DNA from: Acidimicrobiia bacterium
GTDB taxonomy: Bacteria; Actinomycetota; Acidimicrobiia; Spongiisociales; UBA11373
DNA length: 64,000 nt
Assembly: GCA_040902765.1 (NCBI GenBank)
Contig: JBBDWO010000002.1
Span: forward strand, 124,001-188,000
Reading direction: 5' to 3'
Shown: positions 9,129-16,741 of the stretch, piece by piece
Numbering within the stretch: the stretch's first letter is position 1
Layout: each line of letters opens with the position of its first letter
Notes under the pieces: generated by a model
Told to the model about the DNA's origin: nothing
Seen by the model: only the letters and a program-made list of their open reading frames with translations
The model's database searches: none
Position numbers and translations under genes: made by a program

Positions 9129-10061
9129 GTGCCTGCGCCACGCGTGGCCCTCATCATCAACGAGCACGCCGGACGGGGCCGGATTGCCCGTCAGATTCCT
9201 GTAGTCGCCAACGCACTCCGGGCGCACGACATCGAGCCGACGATCCTGCCGACCCGAGGACCCCTCGACGCCATGCGACTGGCACGCCAGGCGGCCGAGG
9301 AGCGTTTCTCCACTGTCGTCGCCGTCGGTGGCGACGGCACGGTCAACGAAGTGGCCAACGGTCTGATGGCAGGGCCCGGGGACAGACCGAGCCTCGGTAT
9401 GGTCGCCGCCGGTTCAGGCTGCGACTTTGCAAGGAGCTTCGGTCTCCCCAAGCGGTTCGACGGCAGCCTCCGCGGTATCGTCGGTCCAACGGTGTCCATC
9501 GACGTGGGACGGATCGAGTGCCAGGGACCAGACGGATCCATCGTCCGTCACTTCGTCAACGTGGCGGGGGCCGGGATGGCCGCAGCGACGGCGGGCCTGG
9601 CTGCCCGGCTTCCGCGGTGGGTAGGACGAGCCCGGTATCTGCTCGCCTTCTGGCCGACGCTCGCTTCCTATCGGCCCACGGCGATCACCGTGGCCGTCGC
9701 CGGGGAAGTCCATAGCGGAGTGGCGCACAACGCTCTGGTCGCCAACGGGAGGTATTTCGGCGGTGGCATGCTCATCTCGCCCCACTCCGACCCCGGCGAT
9801 GGGCTCTTCGACGTCCAGGTGAGCATCGGGCCGAAGCGGCAGGCGTTGACGCTCATCCCCCGCATCTACCGCGGATCCCACTTACCGAACCGACGGATCG
9901 TCCAGTTCGAAGGCGACCATGTGACCATCGCATCCGACTCACCGATCCCGGTCGAAGCCGACGGCGAGCCGGTGGGATCGACCCCGGCGACCTTCACGAT
10001 CGTGCCCGGAGCCCTCGACGTCGTCAGCGCATCTTCAGACGCTTGCGCTCACCCTCGGTGA
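9129..10061 (+). CDS. Diacylglycerol kinase-family lipid kinase
   Basis: 310 aa from GTG 9129. A longer frame from 9057 would overlap the divergent gene, and the family N-terminus fits VALIINEHAGRGRI. The DAGK catalytic signature VVAVGGDGTVNEVANGLM lies near residue 60, followed by GSGCDFARSFG (the GTGND-type motif, here GSGCD) and GGGMLISPHSDPGDGLFDV. The family phosphorylates diacylglycerol, sphingoid bases or related lipids at the membrane. The last 38 bp overlap the opposing typA gene. The change of GTGND to GSGCD is seen in part of the family, so activity remains likely. Confidence 0.9.
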   Translation: MPAPRVALIINEHAGRGRIARQIPVVANALRAHDIEPTILPTRGPLDAMRLARQAAEERFSTVVAVGGDGTVNEVANGLMAGPGDRPSLGMVAAGSGCDFARSFGLPKRFDGSLRGIVGPTVSIDVGRIECQGPDGSIVRHFVNVAGAGMAAATAGLAARLPRWVGRARYLLAFWPTLASYRPTAITVAVAGEVHSGVAHNALVANGRYFGGGMLISPHSDPGDGLFDVQVSIGPKRQALTLIPRIYRGSHLPNRRIVQFEGDHVTIASDSPIPVEADGEPVGSTPATFTIVPGALDVVSASSDACAHPR

Positions 10062-11847
10062 GATGCCGCTTCCGGATTCGGATCGACTCCGGCGTGATCT
10101 CGACGAGCTCGTCGTCCTGGATCCACTCGATCGCCATTTCCAATGTCATCCGCCTCGGAGGCTCCAGGTGAACGGCCTCGTCATGACTGTGAGTGCGGAT
10201 GTTGGTCAGCTGCTTGGCCTTGGTGGGGTTGACCTGCATCTCCTCGGGCCGCGACGACTCGCCGATCACCATGCCCTCGTAGACCTCGTCTCCCGGTCCG
10301 ATGAACAGCTCACCACGCTTCTGCAGGTTGTCGAGGGCATGCGGCGTCGCCGCCCCACCCCGATCGGCCACCACCGCCCCACCCTGTCGGGTGGGGAGTT
10401 CTCCGACCCACGGGACCCAGCCGTCGTGATGCTGGTGGACGAGCGCCGTGCCCCGGGTGGACGTCATGAGTAGCGATCGAAACCCGAGCAGCCCCCGCGC
10501 CGGCGCGGTGACGGTGACGATGGTGCGACCCGTGTCGCCCGGCCGGAGATCGACGACCTGACCCCTGCGGGGCGCCACCGCCTGAGTGACCGCTCCGACG
10601 TACTCGTCGGGCACGTCGACGACGGCCCGCTCGAAGGGCTCGTGAGGCGCGCCGCCTATCTCACGGATGATCACCTCGGGCCGACTCACCTGGAGCTCGT
10701 ACCCCTCACGACGCATCGACTCGATGAGGACCGCTAGCTGCAGTTCTCCCCTTCCGGCCACCTCCATCACGTCGGCGCTCGCCGTTGGCCCCAGGCGGAT
10801 CGACACGTTGCCGAGGACCTCGCGTCGCAGGCGGTCCTGGATCTGACGGGAGGTGAGGAACTTGCCGTCCTTGCCGGACAGAGGTGAGGTGTTGACCCCG
10901 AAAGTCATGCGAAGCACCGGTTCGTCGATCTCCAGGCGGGGAAGGGCGACCGGGTTATCGGGATCGGCGATGGTGTCGCCGATCTCCACCTCGGGAAAAC
11001 CAGCGAGCACGAAGAGGTCGCCGGCAGCGCGCTCGGGCACGTCGCGGCGATCGAGCCCCACAAACCCGAGCAACTGCGTGAGCTTGCGGCGCAGCGGTGG
11101 CTCGTCCTCGGAGGCGTGACACAGGGCGACGGTCTCACCAGAGCGCATCGTCCCGCTCACCACCCGTCCGATGGCGAGACGGCCAAGGTAGTCGGAGGCA
11201 TCGAGGTTGGTCACCAGTGCCTGGAGGGAGGCGTCCGGGTCGCCCGCAGGTGCCGGAATGCCGGAGAGGATCGCATCGAACAACGCACCGAGGTCGTCGC
11301 CGTCCCCGGGCACCCCGATTCCAGTGATACTCCGACCCACCCGGGCGATCGTGGACACGATGGGGAACTCGATGAAACGGTCGGCTGCATCGAGGTCGAA
11401 GAACAGTTGGTACACCTCGTCGACCACCTCGGTGGCCCGAGCATCGGGTCGGTCGACCTTGTTGACCACGAGGACGGCAGGAAGCCCGAGAGCCAAGGCC
11501 TTCGACAGCACGTACCGGGTCTGTGGCATCGGCCCTTCGGCTGCGTCGACGAGGAGGAGGATCCCGTCGACCATGGCGAGGGCCCGCTCGACCTCGCCGC
11601 CGAAGTCGGCGTGACCGGGTGTGTCCACGAGGTTGATACGGGTTCCCTGCCACTCCACCGACGCGGCCTTGGCCAGGATGGTGATGCCACGCTCGCGTTC
11701 CTGATCGCCGCTGTCCATGACGCGGTCAACCCGCTCCTCGTGGGAGGCGAACACGCCACCAGCGCCGAGCATGGCGTCGACCAGGGTCGTCTTACCGTGA
11801 TCGACGTGCGCGACCAGCGCGACGTTGCGGAGGGGGAGTTCAGGCAC
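10024..11847 (-). CDS. typA: Translational GTPase TypA/BipA
   Basis: 607 aa, the normal length. GTPase motifs are AHVDHGKTTLVDAML (G1), the RGITI switch I region, DTPGHADFGGEVERAL (G3) and VVNKVDRPDA (G4). EF-G-like domains III and V follow, then the TypA-specific C-terminus with RTHSHDEAVHLEPPRRMTLE and a basic end IRKRHLTEGERKRLKM. TypA binds ribosomes and helps 50S assembly and stress adaptation. It reads away from the heliorhodopsin gene across a 107-bp spacer holding a 7-bp tandem array. Its 3' end overlaps the lipid-kinase gene by 38 bp. Confidence 0.96.
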   Translation of the reverse strand: MPELPLRNVALVAHVDHGKTTLVDAMLGAGGVFASHEERVDRVMDSGDQERERGITILAKAASVEWQGTRINLVDTPGHADFGGEVERALAMVDGILLLVDAAEGPMPQTRYVLSKALALGLPAVLVVNKVDRPDARATEVVDEVYQLFFDLDAADRFIEFPIVSTIARVGRSITGIGVPGDGDDLGALFDAILSGIPAPAGDPDASLQALVTNLDASDYLGRLAIGRVVSGTMRSGETVALCHASEDEPPLRRKLTQLLGFVGLDRRDVPERAAGDLFVLAGFPEVEIGDTIADPDNPVALPRLEIDEPVLRMTFGVNTSPLSGKDGKFLTSRQIQDRLRREVLGNVSIRLGPTASADVMEVAGRGELQLAVLIESMRREGYELQVSRPEVIIREIGGAPHEPFERAVVDVPDEYVGAVTQAVAPRRGQVVDLRPGDTGRTIVTVTAPARGLLGFRSLLMTSTRGTALVHQHHDGWVPWVGELPTRQGGAVVADRGGAATPHALDNLQKRGELFIGPGDEVYEGMVIGESSRPEEMQVNPTKAKQLTNIRTHSHDEAVHLEPPRRMTLEMAIEWIQDDELVEITPESIRIRKRHLTEGERKRLKMR

Positions 11848-11869
11848 GGAGCGCGCGATGGTACAAGAG

Positions 11870-11904
11870 GGCTATCGGCTACCAGCTACCAGCTACCAGC
11901 TACC
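11870..11904. repeat. Heptamer tandem array, unit agctacc (x5)
   Basis: Five consecutive 7-bp units: ggctatc, ggctacc, then agctacc three times. The array lies in the divergent spacer between typA and the heliorhodopsin gene. The same strict 7-bp period occurs at many other intergenic sites in the window. Confidence 0.9.
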
Positions 11905-11954
11905 AGCCAGAGCCCAGCAGCCGGGTGACCATCGGTCGGCGGTACCGTTCGCTC

Positions 11955-12716
11955 ATGACTTCCGCCGCCAGGCCCACCCCTGACCGCCTGCGTCTCACCA
12001 ACATCGCCCTGGCCATCCTCCATGCGGCTCAGGCTGTCGTGGTCGTCGCCCTGGCCAACGACTTCGCTCTCCCGGTCACTGCAACCTTCATGGATGGACC
12101 TCCCGGTGGTCCGCCTCCCGCCCTCTCGAGCCTGTTCGAGGTCCGGGTCGCATGGGGGGTCGCTGCATTCCTGCTCATGTCGGCCGCGGCGCACGCCACC
12201 ATCGCCCTTCCCGGGGTGAACGGCTGGTACCGCCGGCACCTTGCCCAGGGTCGCAACTACGCGCGCTGGATCGAGTACTCGTTCAGCTCGACCGTCATGA
12301 TCGTGCTCATCGCGATGATCACTGGCATCACCGACGTGGCAGCACTGGTCGGACTGGCCGGCGCCAACGCCGCCATGATCCTCTTCGGCCTGATCCAGGA
12401 GCGCTACGAGACGCCCGGGGCACCCAGCTGGCTCCCCTTCGGCCTCGGTTCGCTGATCGGCGTGCTCCCTTGGGTCGCCATCGGGGTGTACCTGTTCGCC
12501 CCGGGCGTCGACGCCAGCCCACCGGGGTTCGTGTACGCGATCTACGTCTCGCTGTTCGCCTTCTTCAACGTGTTCGCCTTGAACATGGTCCTGCAGTACC
12601 GCGCCCGCGGGAGGTGGGCCGACTACCTGTTCGGCGAGCGGGTCTACATGCTCCTGAGCCTCACGGCCAAGTCGGCGCTCGCCTGGCAGGTCTTCGCCAG
12701 CACCCTCGCCGTCTGA
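11955..12716 (+). CDS. Heliorhodopsin
   Basis: 253 aa, seven hydrophobic helices. From memory of the founding protein 48C12, long stretches match: ALANDFALP, RWIEYSFSSTVMIVLIA, NAAMILFGLIQE and SLTAKSALAWQVFASTL. Retinal would attach to Lys239 in the last helix, with Glu107 as Schiff-base counterion and His23 and His80 in the retinal-side cavity. Starting at ATG 11955 puts His23, His80 and Glu107 at the same numbers as in 48C12, which supports this start over GTG 11925. Heliorhodopsins sit inverted in the membrane and have slow photocycles; most show no ion pumping. No retinal-synthesis gene is nearby. Confidence 0.96.
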   Translation: MTSAARPTPDRLRLTNIALAILHAAQAVVVVALANDFALPVTATFMDGPPGGPPPALSSLFEVRVAWGVAAFLLMSAAAHATIALPGVNGWYRRHLAQGRNYARWIEYSFSSTVMIVLIAMITGITDVAALVGLAGANAAMILFGLIQERYETPGAPSWLPFGLGSLIGVLPWVAIGVYLFAPGVDASPPGFVYAIYVSLFAFFNVFALNMVLQYRARGRWADYLFGERVYMLLSLTAKSALAWQVFASTLAV

Positions 12717-12779
12717 CCGGCGGGAATAGCCGGGACCGAAGACCGTGTTCTCTGAGGTATCCCCTCCGAGAGGTCATCC

Positions 12780-13295
12780 ATGACAGGCATCCGCCGCCTG
12801 AACCATGCCGTCCTGTTCGTCTCGGACCTCGACCGGGCCGTCGCCTTCTACACGGACGTGCTCGGCTTCGGGGTGATGGAGCGACTCGAGGGGCGCATGA
12901 ACGCTGCCTTCCTGCGCGCCGCGGACTCGCAGAACCATCACGATCTCGGACTCTTCGGCCTCGGCGCGGGCACGCCCCGAGCGCCCCGTGGGACGACGGG
13001 CCTGTACCACCTGGCGTGGCAGGTGGACACCATCGATCAGCTCGTGACCATCCGCGACGCTCTCATCGCGTCGGGAGCGTTCACCGGTGAGTCGTCGCAC
13101 GGCGCCACCTTGAGCCTCTACGGGGCCGACCCCGACGGCAACGAGTTCGAGGTGCAATGGATGCTGCCGCGCGACGCATGGGGCGAGTACGCCACCAAGG
13201 GAGTGGTGGAACACCTCGACCTCACCGCCGAGGTGGCCAGGTGGACCGGGGTGGGAACCGCCGACGAGCTGGGGGCCCCGGTCCGGGTCGACTGA
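12780..13295 (+). CDS. VOC (glyoxalase/dioxygenase fold) protein
   Basis: 171 aa with two VOC modules: LNHAVLFVSDLDRAVAFYTD at the N-terminus and LYHLAWQVDTIDQLVTIRD in the second half, then SLYGADPDGNEFEVQW. The potential metal ligands His (LNHAV), His (YHLAW) and Glu (EFEVQW) are present, as in catechol 2,3-dioxygenase-like members. The start is preceded by GAGAGG at a normal distance. It follows the heliorhodopsin gene by 63 bp on the same strand, but a functional link is not shown. The substrate is unknown. Confidence 0.88.
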   Translation: MTGIRRLNHAVLFVSDLDRAVAFYTDVLGFGVMERLEGRMNAAFLRAADSQNHHDLGLFGLGAGTPRAPRGTTGLYHLAWQVDTIDQLVTIRDALIASGAFTGESSHGATLSLYGADPDGNEFEVQWMLPRDAWGEYATKGVVEHLDLTAEVARWTGVGTADELGAPVRVD

Positions 13296-13346
13296 CCGCG
13301 ACAGAGGCGCCGGTCCGTCCGGCACGGCGATACCTAGGATCGTCCC

Positions 13347-14390
13347 ATGGACGACAAGATCGACCTGCGCTCAGACACCGTCACCGTCCCGTCCGTGGCG
13401 ATGCGGCGCGCCATGGCTGAGGCCGAGGTGGGTGACGACCAGTACGGCGAGGACCCCTCTGTCATCCGCCTCCAGGATGAGACCGCCGATGTCCTGGGAA
13501 CGGAGGCGGCGCTCTTTCTTCCTTCGGGGACGATGACCAACCAGGTGGCGCTGCGCACGCTGACTCGGCCGGGCGACGACGTGTTGGTGCCGACAGAACC
13601 GCACATCGTCATGCACGAGACGGGCGCAGCCGCCGCCAATGCCGGCGTTCAGTTCACCACCGTGGGAAGCGGCGGCACCTACACCGCCGACCAGGTGCGG
13701 GAGGCGATCAAGCCCGCCGGCCACATCGTGTATCCGCCGACGACGCTGCTCGTTGCCGAGAACACCCACAACCGGGCGGGTGGAATCGTGTTCCCGGAGG
13801 ACCTGCTCGGCGCTGCGGTGGGCGTGGCCCGGGAGCACGGGCTGGCCACCTACTTGGACGGGGCACGCATCCTCAACGCGGCGGTGGCGTCTGGAGTCGA
13901 ACCGGCGCGGCTCACCCGAGGGTTCGACCTGATCGGCATGTCGCTGTCGAAGGGCCTCGGCGCGCCGGTCGGCTCGATGCTCGCCGGGTCGAAGGAGCTC
14001 ATCGGGATGGCCCACCGATACCGCCGGATGGCAGGTGGGGCGATGCGCCAGGCGGGCATCATTGCCGCCGCAGGGTCGTACGCCCTGGCCAACAACGTGG
14101 CCCGGCTCGCCGAGGATCACGCCAATGCGCGGCTCATCGCCGAGGTGCTGGCGGAGAGCGACCACATCGCCCTGGACCTTTCCACCGTCCAGACCAACAT
14201 CATCGTGTTCTCCCTCGCCGACGAGTCGGAAGTGCCCGACGCCGCAACCTTCGTCGAGCGGTGTGGGGAGCGCGGCGTGCTGGTGAGTGCGTTCGGGCGA
14301 CGGGTGGTTCGGGCGGTCACCCACCTGAACGTCGATGCCGAGGAGTGCCTGCGGGCGGCCGATGCGATGCGCCGAGCCGCGGCCAGTTGA
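13347..14390 (+). CDS. ltaE: Low-specificity threonine aldolase
   Basis: 347 aa fold-type I PLP enzyme. The N-terminal DLRSDTVTVPS and GDDQYGEDP are hallmarks of the family, ENTHNRAGG and LDGARILNA follow, and the PLP lysine is Lys202 in MSLSKGLGAPVGSML. It should split L-threonine and L-allo-threonine into glycine and acetaldehyde. The gene stands between the VOC protein and the DUF393 gene on the same strand. All expected active-site residues are visible. Confidence 0.94.
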   Translation: MDDKIDLRSDTVTVPSVAMRRAMAEAEVGDDQYGEDPSVIRLQDETADVLGTEAALFLPSGTMTNQVALRTLTRPGDDVLVPTEPHIVMHETGAAAANAGVQFTTVGSGGTYTADQVREAIKPAGHIVYPPTTLLVAENTHNRAGGIVFPEDLLGAAVGVAREHGLATYLDGARILNAAVASGVEPARLTRGFDLIGMSLSKGLGAPVGSMLAGSKELIGMAHRYRRMAGGAMRQAGIIAAAGSYALANNVARLAEDHANARLIAEVLAESDHIALDLSTVQTNIIVFSLADESEVPDAATFVERCGERGVLVSAFGRRVVRAVTHLNVDAEECLRAADAMRRAAAS

Positions 14391-14433
14391 AACCCGGCGC
14401 CGTCGCATTCGGAACGACTCCTATCGTGGGCTG

Positions 14434-14838
14434 GTGAACCGCAGCAATCGTCACACGGTTCTGTACGACGCCTCCTGCCCGCTGTGCGGCCGCAGCCGTC
14501 GCGGCATCCAGCGTCTCGACTGGCTCCGCCGCTTCCGCTTCGTCGACGCCAACGACCACGAGGCGGCGGCCGGGCTGGTGCCAGGAGCAACCCATGACGA
14601 CCTCCTCGAACGGATGCACCTCGTCCGATCCGACGGAACGGTCTTCACCGGGTTCGAGGCGTTCCGTGCCATGGCACCGTCGCTGCCGTTGGCGTGGCCG
14701 TTGGTGCCGTTGCTCTGGATCCCCGGTGTCCGATGGCTCGGAGAGAGGATCTACGACCGGATCGCCCGCAACCGCTATCGCTTCGGATCGTGCCCCAACG
14801 ACTCGTGCCGGGCCAAGCGATCGGGTGGCGTGTTGTGA
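14434..14838 (+). CDS. DUF393 (DCC family) thiol-disulfide oxidoreductase-like protein
   Basis: 134 aa from GTG 14434. The longer frame from 14335 would overlap the aldolase gene. The family signature D-x-x-C-x-x-C appears as YDASCPLCGRSRRG near the N-terminus. A second conserved patch, HLVRSDGTVFTGFEAFRAM, is followed by a hydrophobic helix (LPLAWPLVPLLWIPGVRWLG) and a basic C-terminus with RFGSCPNDSC. Members are small thioredoxin-fold-like proteins of uncertain partner. The stop overlaps the GTG of the next (truncated) gene, suggesting they were once coupled. Confidence 0.85.
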   Translation: MNRSNRHTVLYDASCPLCGRSRRGIQRLDWLRRFRFVDANDHEAAAGLVPGATHDDLLERMHLVRSDGTVFTGFEAFRAMAPSLPLAWPLVPLLWIPGVRWLGERIYDRIARNRYRFGSCPNDSCRAKRSGGVL

Positions 14839-15272
14839 CGTCACTGTCCGAGCGAGACCTAGAGCGCCTCGCCGCCCTGCGGACCATCGACCTGACCACC
14901 TACGGCCGCAGGTCGGGCCTGCCACGGCGGATCGAGATCTGGTGGTTTCACGTCGACGGCCGCTTCATCGTCACCGGGACGCCGGGGAAACGCGACTGGC
15001 TGGCGAACGTCACGGCCCGCCCCGAGGTGATCATCCACGCTGGCGGGATGGACACACCGGCAACCGTGCGGCCGATAGGCCACTGGCGCCTTCTTCGAGG
15101 ACGACTCGACCACCACCGAATGGGGCTTCTACATCGGCGTTCCCGTGTTCGCCCTTGGGTTGGCATGGGCTGGATACACGGTGTGGAAAGGAAGCGACTC
15201 CCGAGCTTGAATGCGGAAGGCGGGGGTGGCGTTCTAGGCGTTCTCGTCAGGGCGCCTCGAGAGGGGCGATGA
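14835..15272 (+). pseudogene. Truncated deazaflavin (F420)-dependent nitroreductase-like gene
   Basis: About 80 residues from GTG 14835 look like the start of the DUF385/deazaflavin-dependent nitroreductase family (LRTIDLTTYGRRSGLPRRIE, VDGRFIVTGTPGKRDWLANV, ARPEVIIHAGG). After about position 15080 the frame loses similarity and becomes Arg-rich. Another frame (15079-15210) there encodes an unrelated membrane-protein tail. This looks like a deletion junction joining the 5' part of one gene to the 3' part of another. The nominal frame runs to 15272, overlapping the opposing isochorismatase gene. Probably non-functional; a single frameshift does not restore the family. Confidence 0.6.
15079..15210 (+). 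pseudogene. Orphan C-terminal fragment of a membrane protein
   Basis: This frame has no start codon: a TAG at 15076-15078 precedes it. It reads AFFEDDSTTTEWGFYIGVPV and continues with a hydrophobic helix (FALGLAWAGYTVW) to KGSDSRA and TGA at 15208-15210. Its acidic stretch followed by a membrane helix resembles the 3' end of a real gene whose 5' part is gone. It directly follows the break in the nitroreductase frame. Confidence 0.45.
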
Positions 15273-15864
15273 CGTCATCGGCCGCGCAAATAGTGGCTAT
15301 ATCGGGAAGCACCTTTTCGATGGCAAACAGGTGCATCTCTACCGTGATGCTCGCCGAGCAGTCTTCGGGGACGATCACTCGATAACCGAGATCGGCGGCA
15401 TCCATCGCGCTCGTTTCGACTACCCAGTTGGTAGCTATCCCGCAGAGGATGACGGTGGTCACTCCACGAAGGCGCAGTAACCGATCCAACTCGGTGCCAA
15501 TGAATGCACCTATCCCACGCTTGGTAACGACGAGCTCGTCGCCTTGTGGTGCTACTGGCTCGTAGAAGTCGGCATCCCACGTGCCCTCAACCGCCCGGTC
15601 GGGACCCCGGGCGAATACCGGTACAGCCATATTCATCTCGGGACTCCCCGGGCGCCATGCCGCCCTCACGTGAACGATGAGAAGCCCGGCAGCGCGGGCC
15701 GCTGCGAGCAATCGAGCAAGGTTCGCGACGGCGAGATATGCCCCTGCGGGGAACTCACGCAGACCCTGGCGGGCCCAATAGCCGTCTGGGTGGAGACCAT
15801 AGTTCTGGAAGTCCATCGGAACCAGAGCCGAGGTGGCAGGGTCGAAGTCGTGTAGTCGTGTCAC
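15247..15864 (-). CDS. Isochorismatase-fold hydrolase lacking the usual catalytic Cys
   Basis: 205 aa of the isochorismatase/cysteine hydrolase fold: VPMDFQN (Asp18), VVTKRGIGAFIGTELD (Lys115) and the cis-peptide region LCGIATNWVVETSA. In cysteine hydrolases such as nicotinamidase the last motif is ATNxCV; here the nucleophile position (148) is Val. The enzyme may use a Cys-independent mechanism as in isochorismatase/PhzD-type members, or be inactive. Codon use is less GC-biased than in neighbours (tATAGT, AATAG runs at the 3' end), and it follows the truncated genes, so acquisition by transfer is possible. The substrate is unknown. Confidence 0.85.
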   Translation of the reverse strand: MTRLHDFDPATSALVPMDFQNYGLHPDGYWARQGLREFPAGAYLAVANLARLLAAARAAGLLIVHVRAAWRPGSPEMNMAVPVFARGPDRAVEGTWDADFYEPVAPQGDELVVTKRGIGAFIGTELDRLLRLRGVTTVILCGIATNWVVETSAMDAADLGYRVIVPEDCSASITVEMHLFAIEKVLPDIATICAADDVIAPLEAP

Positions 15865-16026
15865 GAACTCCCAACTTGGCTCCCGGCGAGGGCGCCGCCC
15901 GGCATCATATCGCCGCCCGGCATTATATAGCAGACGAGGCGGCTCGTCGAACAGATATCAATGTACGAGCGGCCATCAACCAGATCGCGGCCGACCGGAC
16001 AGGGCCCGACCTTTCGAGCCAAGGAC

Positions 16027-16064
16027 GAGGGGGGGCCCGGGCCTTACGGCCAGGGCCCCCCCTC
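16027..16064 (-). terminator. GC-rich stem-loop after the small secreted-protein gene
   Basis: A 17-bp inverted repeat (GAGGGGGGGCCCGGGCC with one mismatch to its partner) and loop TTAC, 9 bp past the stop of the minus-strand gene ending at 16073. It probably ends that transcript. Confidence 0.7.
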
Positions 16065-16072
16065 GGTCTCGT

Positions 16073-16399
16073 CTAGCGGATCACCGGGTTCTCAACGTCC
16101 TGACCGGGTGGCACTCCGCCGGTGGTCTGATAGCAGCCATCGGCCTTCCCCGGCTTGCCGGCGTCCGGCCCATGGTGGGCCGTCTCCATCCCGTAGGCCG
16201 CTGGATCGCCCCCGCATGACACTCCGTTGACGAATGGGCCGTGGAGCTGGCCGTTGGCCAGTTTCACGTCCCCCGCGTCAATCACGCCGTTCTGGTTGGT
16301 ATCGATCTGGTGTGGGTGCGCCCATGCCGGCGCCGCCGTCAGGCTCATCCCGGCCATCACCAGTAGCACGGCGGCGGTTCTCGTCAGCCGTCTCCTCAT
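16073..16399 (-). CDS. Small secreted protein with dockerin/EF-hand-like calcium motif
   Basis: 108 aa. A clear Sec signal (AAVLLVMAGMSLTAAPAWA, cleavage after Ala27) precedes HPHQIDTNQNGVIDAGDVKL. The D-x-N-x-N-G-x-I-D-x-x-D loop is the calcium-binding pattern of one dockerin/EF-hand repeat. The rest is Gly/Pro-rich with two cysteines (VSCGGD, DGCYQT) and ends GQDVENPVIR. With only one loop it is not a full dockerin. The product would be exported, with unknown partner. A strong hairpin terminator follows. Its 5' end overlaps a possible upstream gene. Confidence 0.75.
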   Translation of the reverse strand: MRRRLTRTAAVLLVMAGMSLTAAPAWAHPHQIDTNQNGVIDAGDVKLANGQLHGPFVNGVSCGGDPAAYGMETAHHGPDAGKPGKADGCYQTTGGVPPGQDVENPVIR

Positions 16400-16658
16400 C
16401 CCTGTCTCCTTTGTCTCGAGTAATTACCCCCACCTGGACGACCGGGTGGAACACGGTGACATCGGAGACGCCGGTGGTGAGGATTTCTACACACCTCTGA
16501 CCGGACGCATCAACGTCGAATGCCCAACCTTGCAGCACTAGCGCCACCCTGCCGGGAGCCTCGAGGGCGGTGAGGCTGGTGATCCCGAGACGGCCGAGCT
16601 TGCGCAGGGCCTCAGCCTCTGCCCAACCCCCGGCCTCGCCGGTCACCACCAAGAGCAT
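16278..16658 (-). CDS. Hypothetical protein (uncertain gene overlapping the secreted-protein gene)
   Basis: 126 aa from ATG 16658, which has AAAGGG six bases upstream; ATG 16664 is too close to it. The first about 90 residues (LLVVTGEAGGWAEAEALRKL, SLTALEAPGRVALVLQGWAF, VFHPVVQVGVI) have an ordinary protein-like composition. The last 40 are charged low-complexity sequence reading across the secreted-protein gene in another frame. It may be a real gene whose 3' end was replaced. No family recognised. Confidence 0.4.
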   Translation of the reverse strand: MLLVVTGEAGGWAEAEALRKLGRLGITSLTALEAPGRVALVLQGWAFDVDASGQRCVEILTTGVSDVTVFHPVVQVGVITRDKGDRDEETADENRRRATGDGRDEPDGGAGMGAPTPDRYQPERRD

Positions 16659-16741
16659 CGCCATCCCTTTGCCCCATGTCGCGTGTGGGGTTCAGGTCAA
16701 TTGTTGCCACGTCGTCGCCGACCTTTCATCGGGGAATACCC

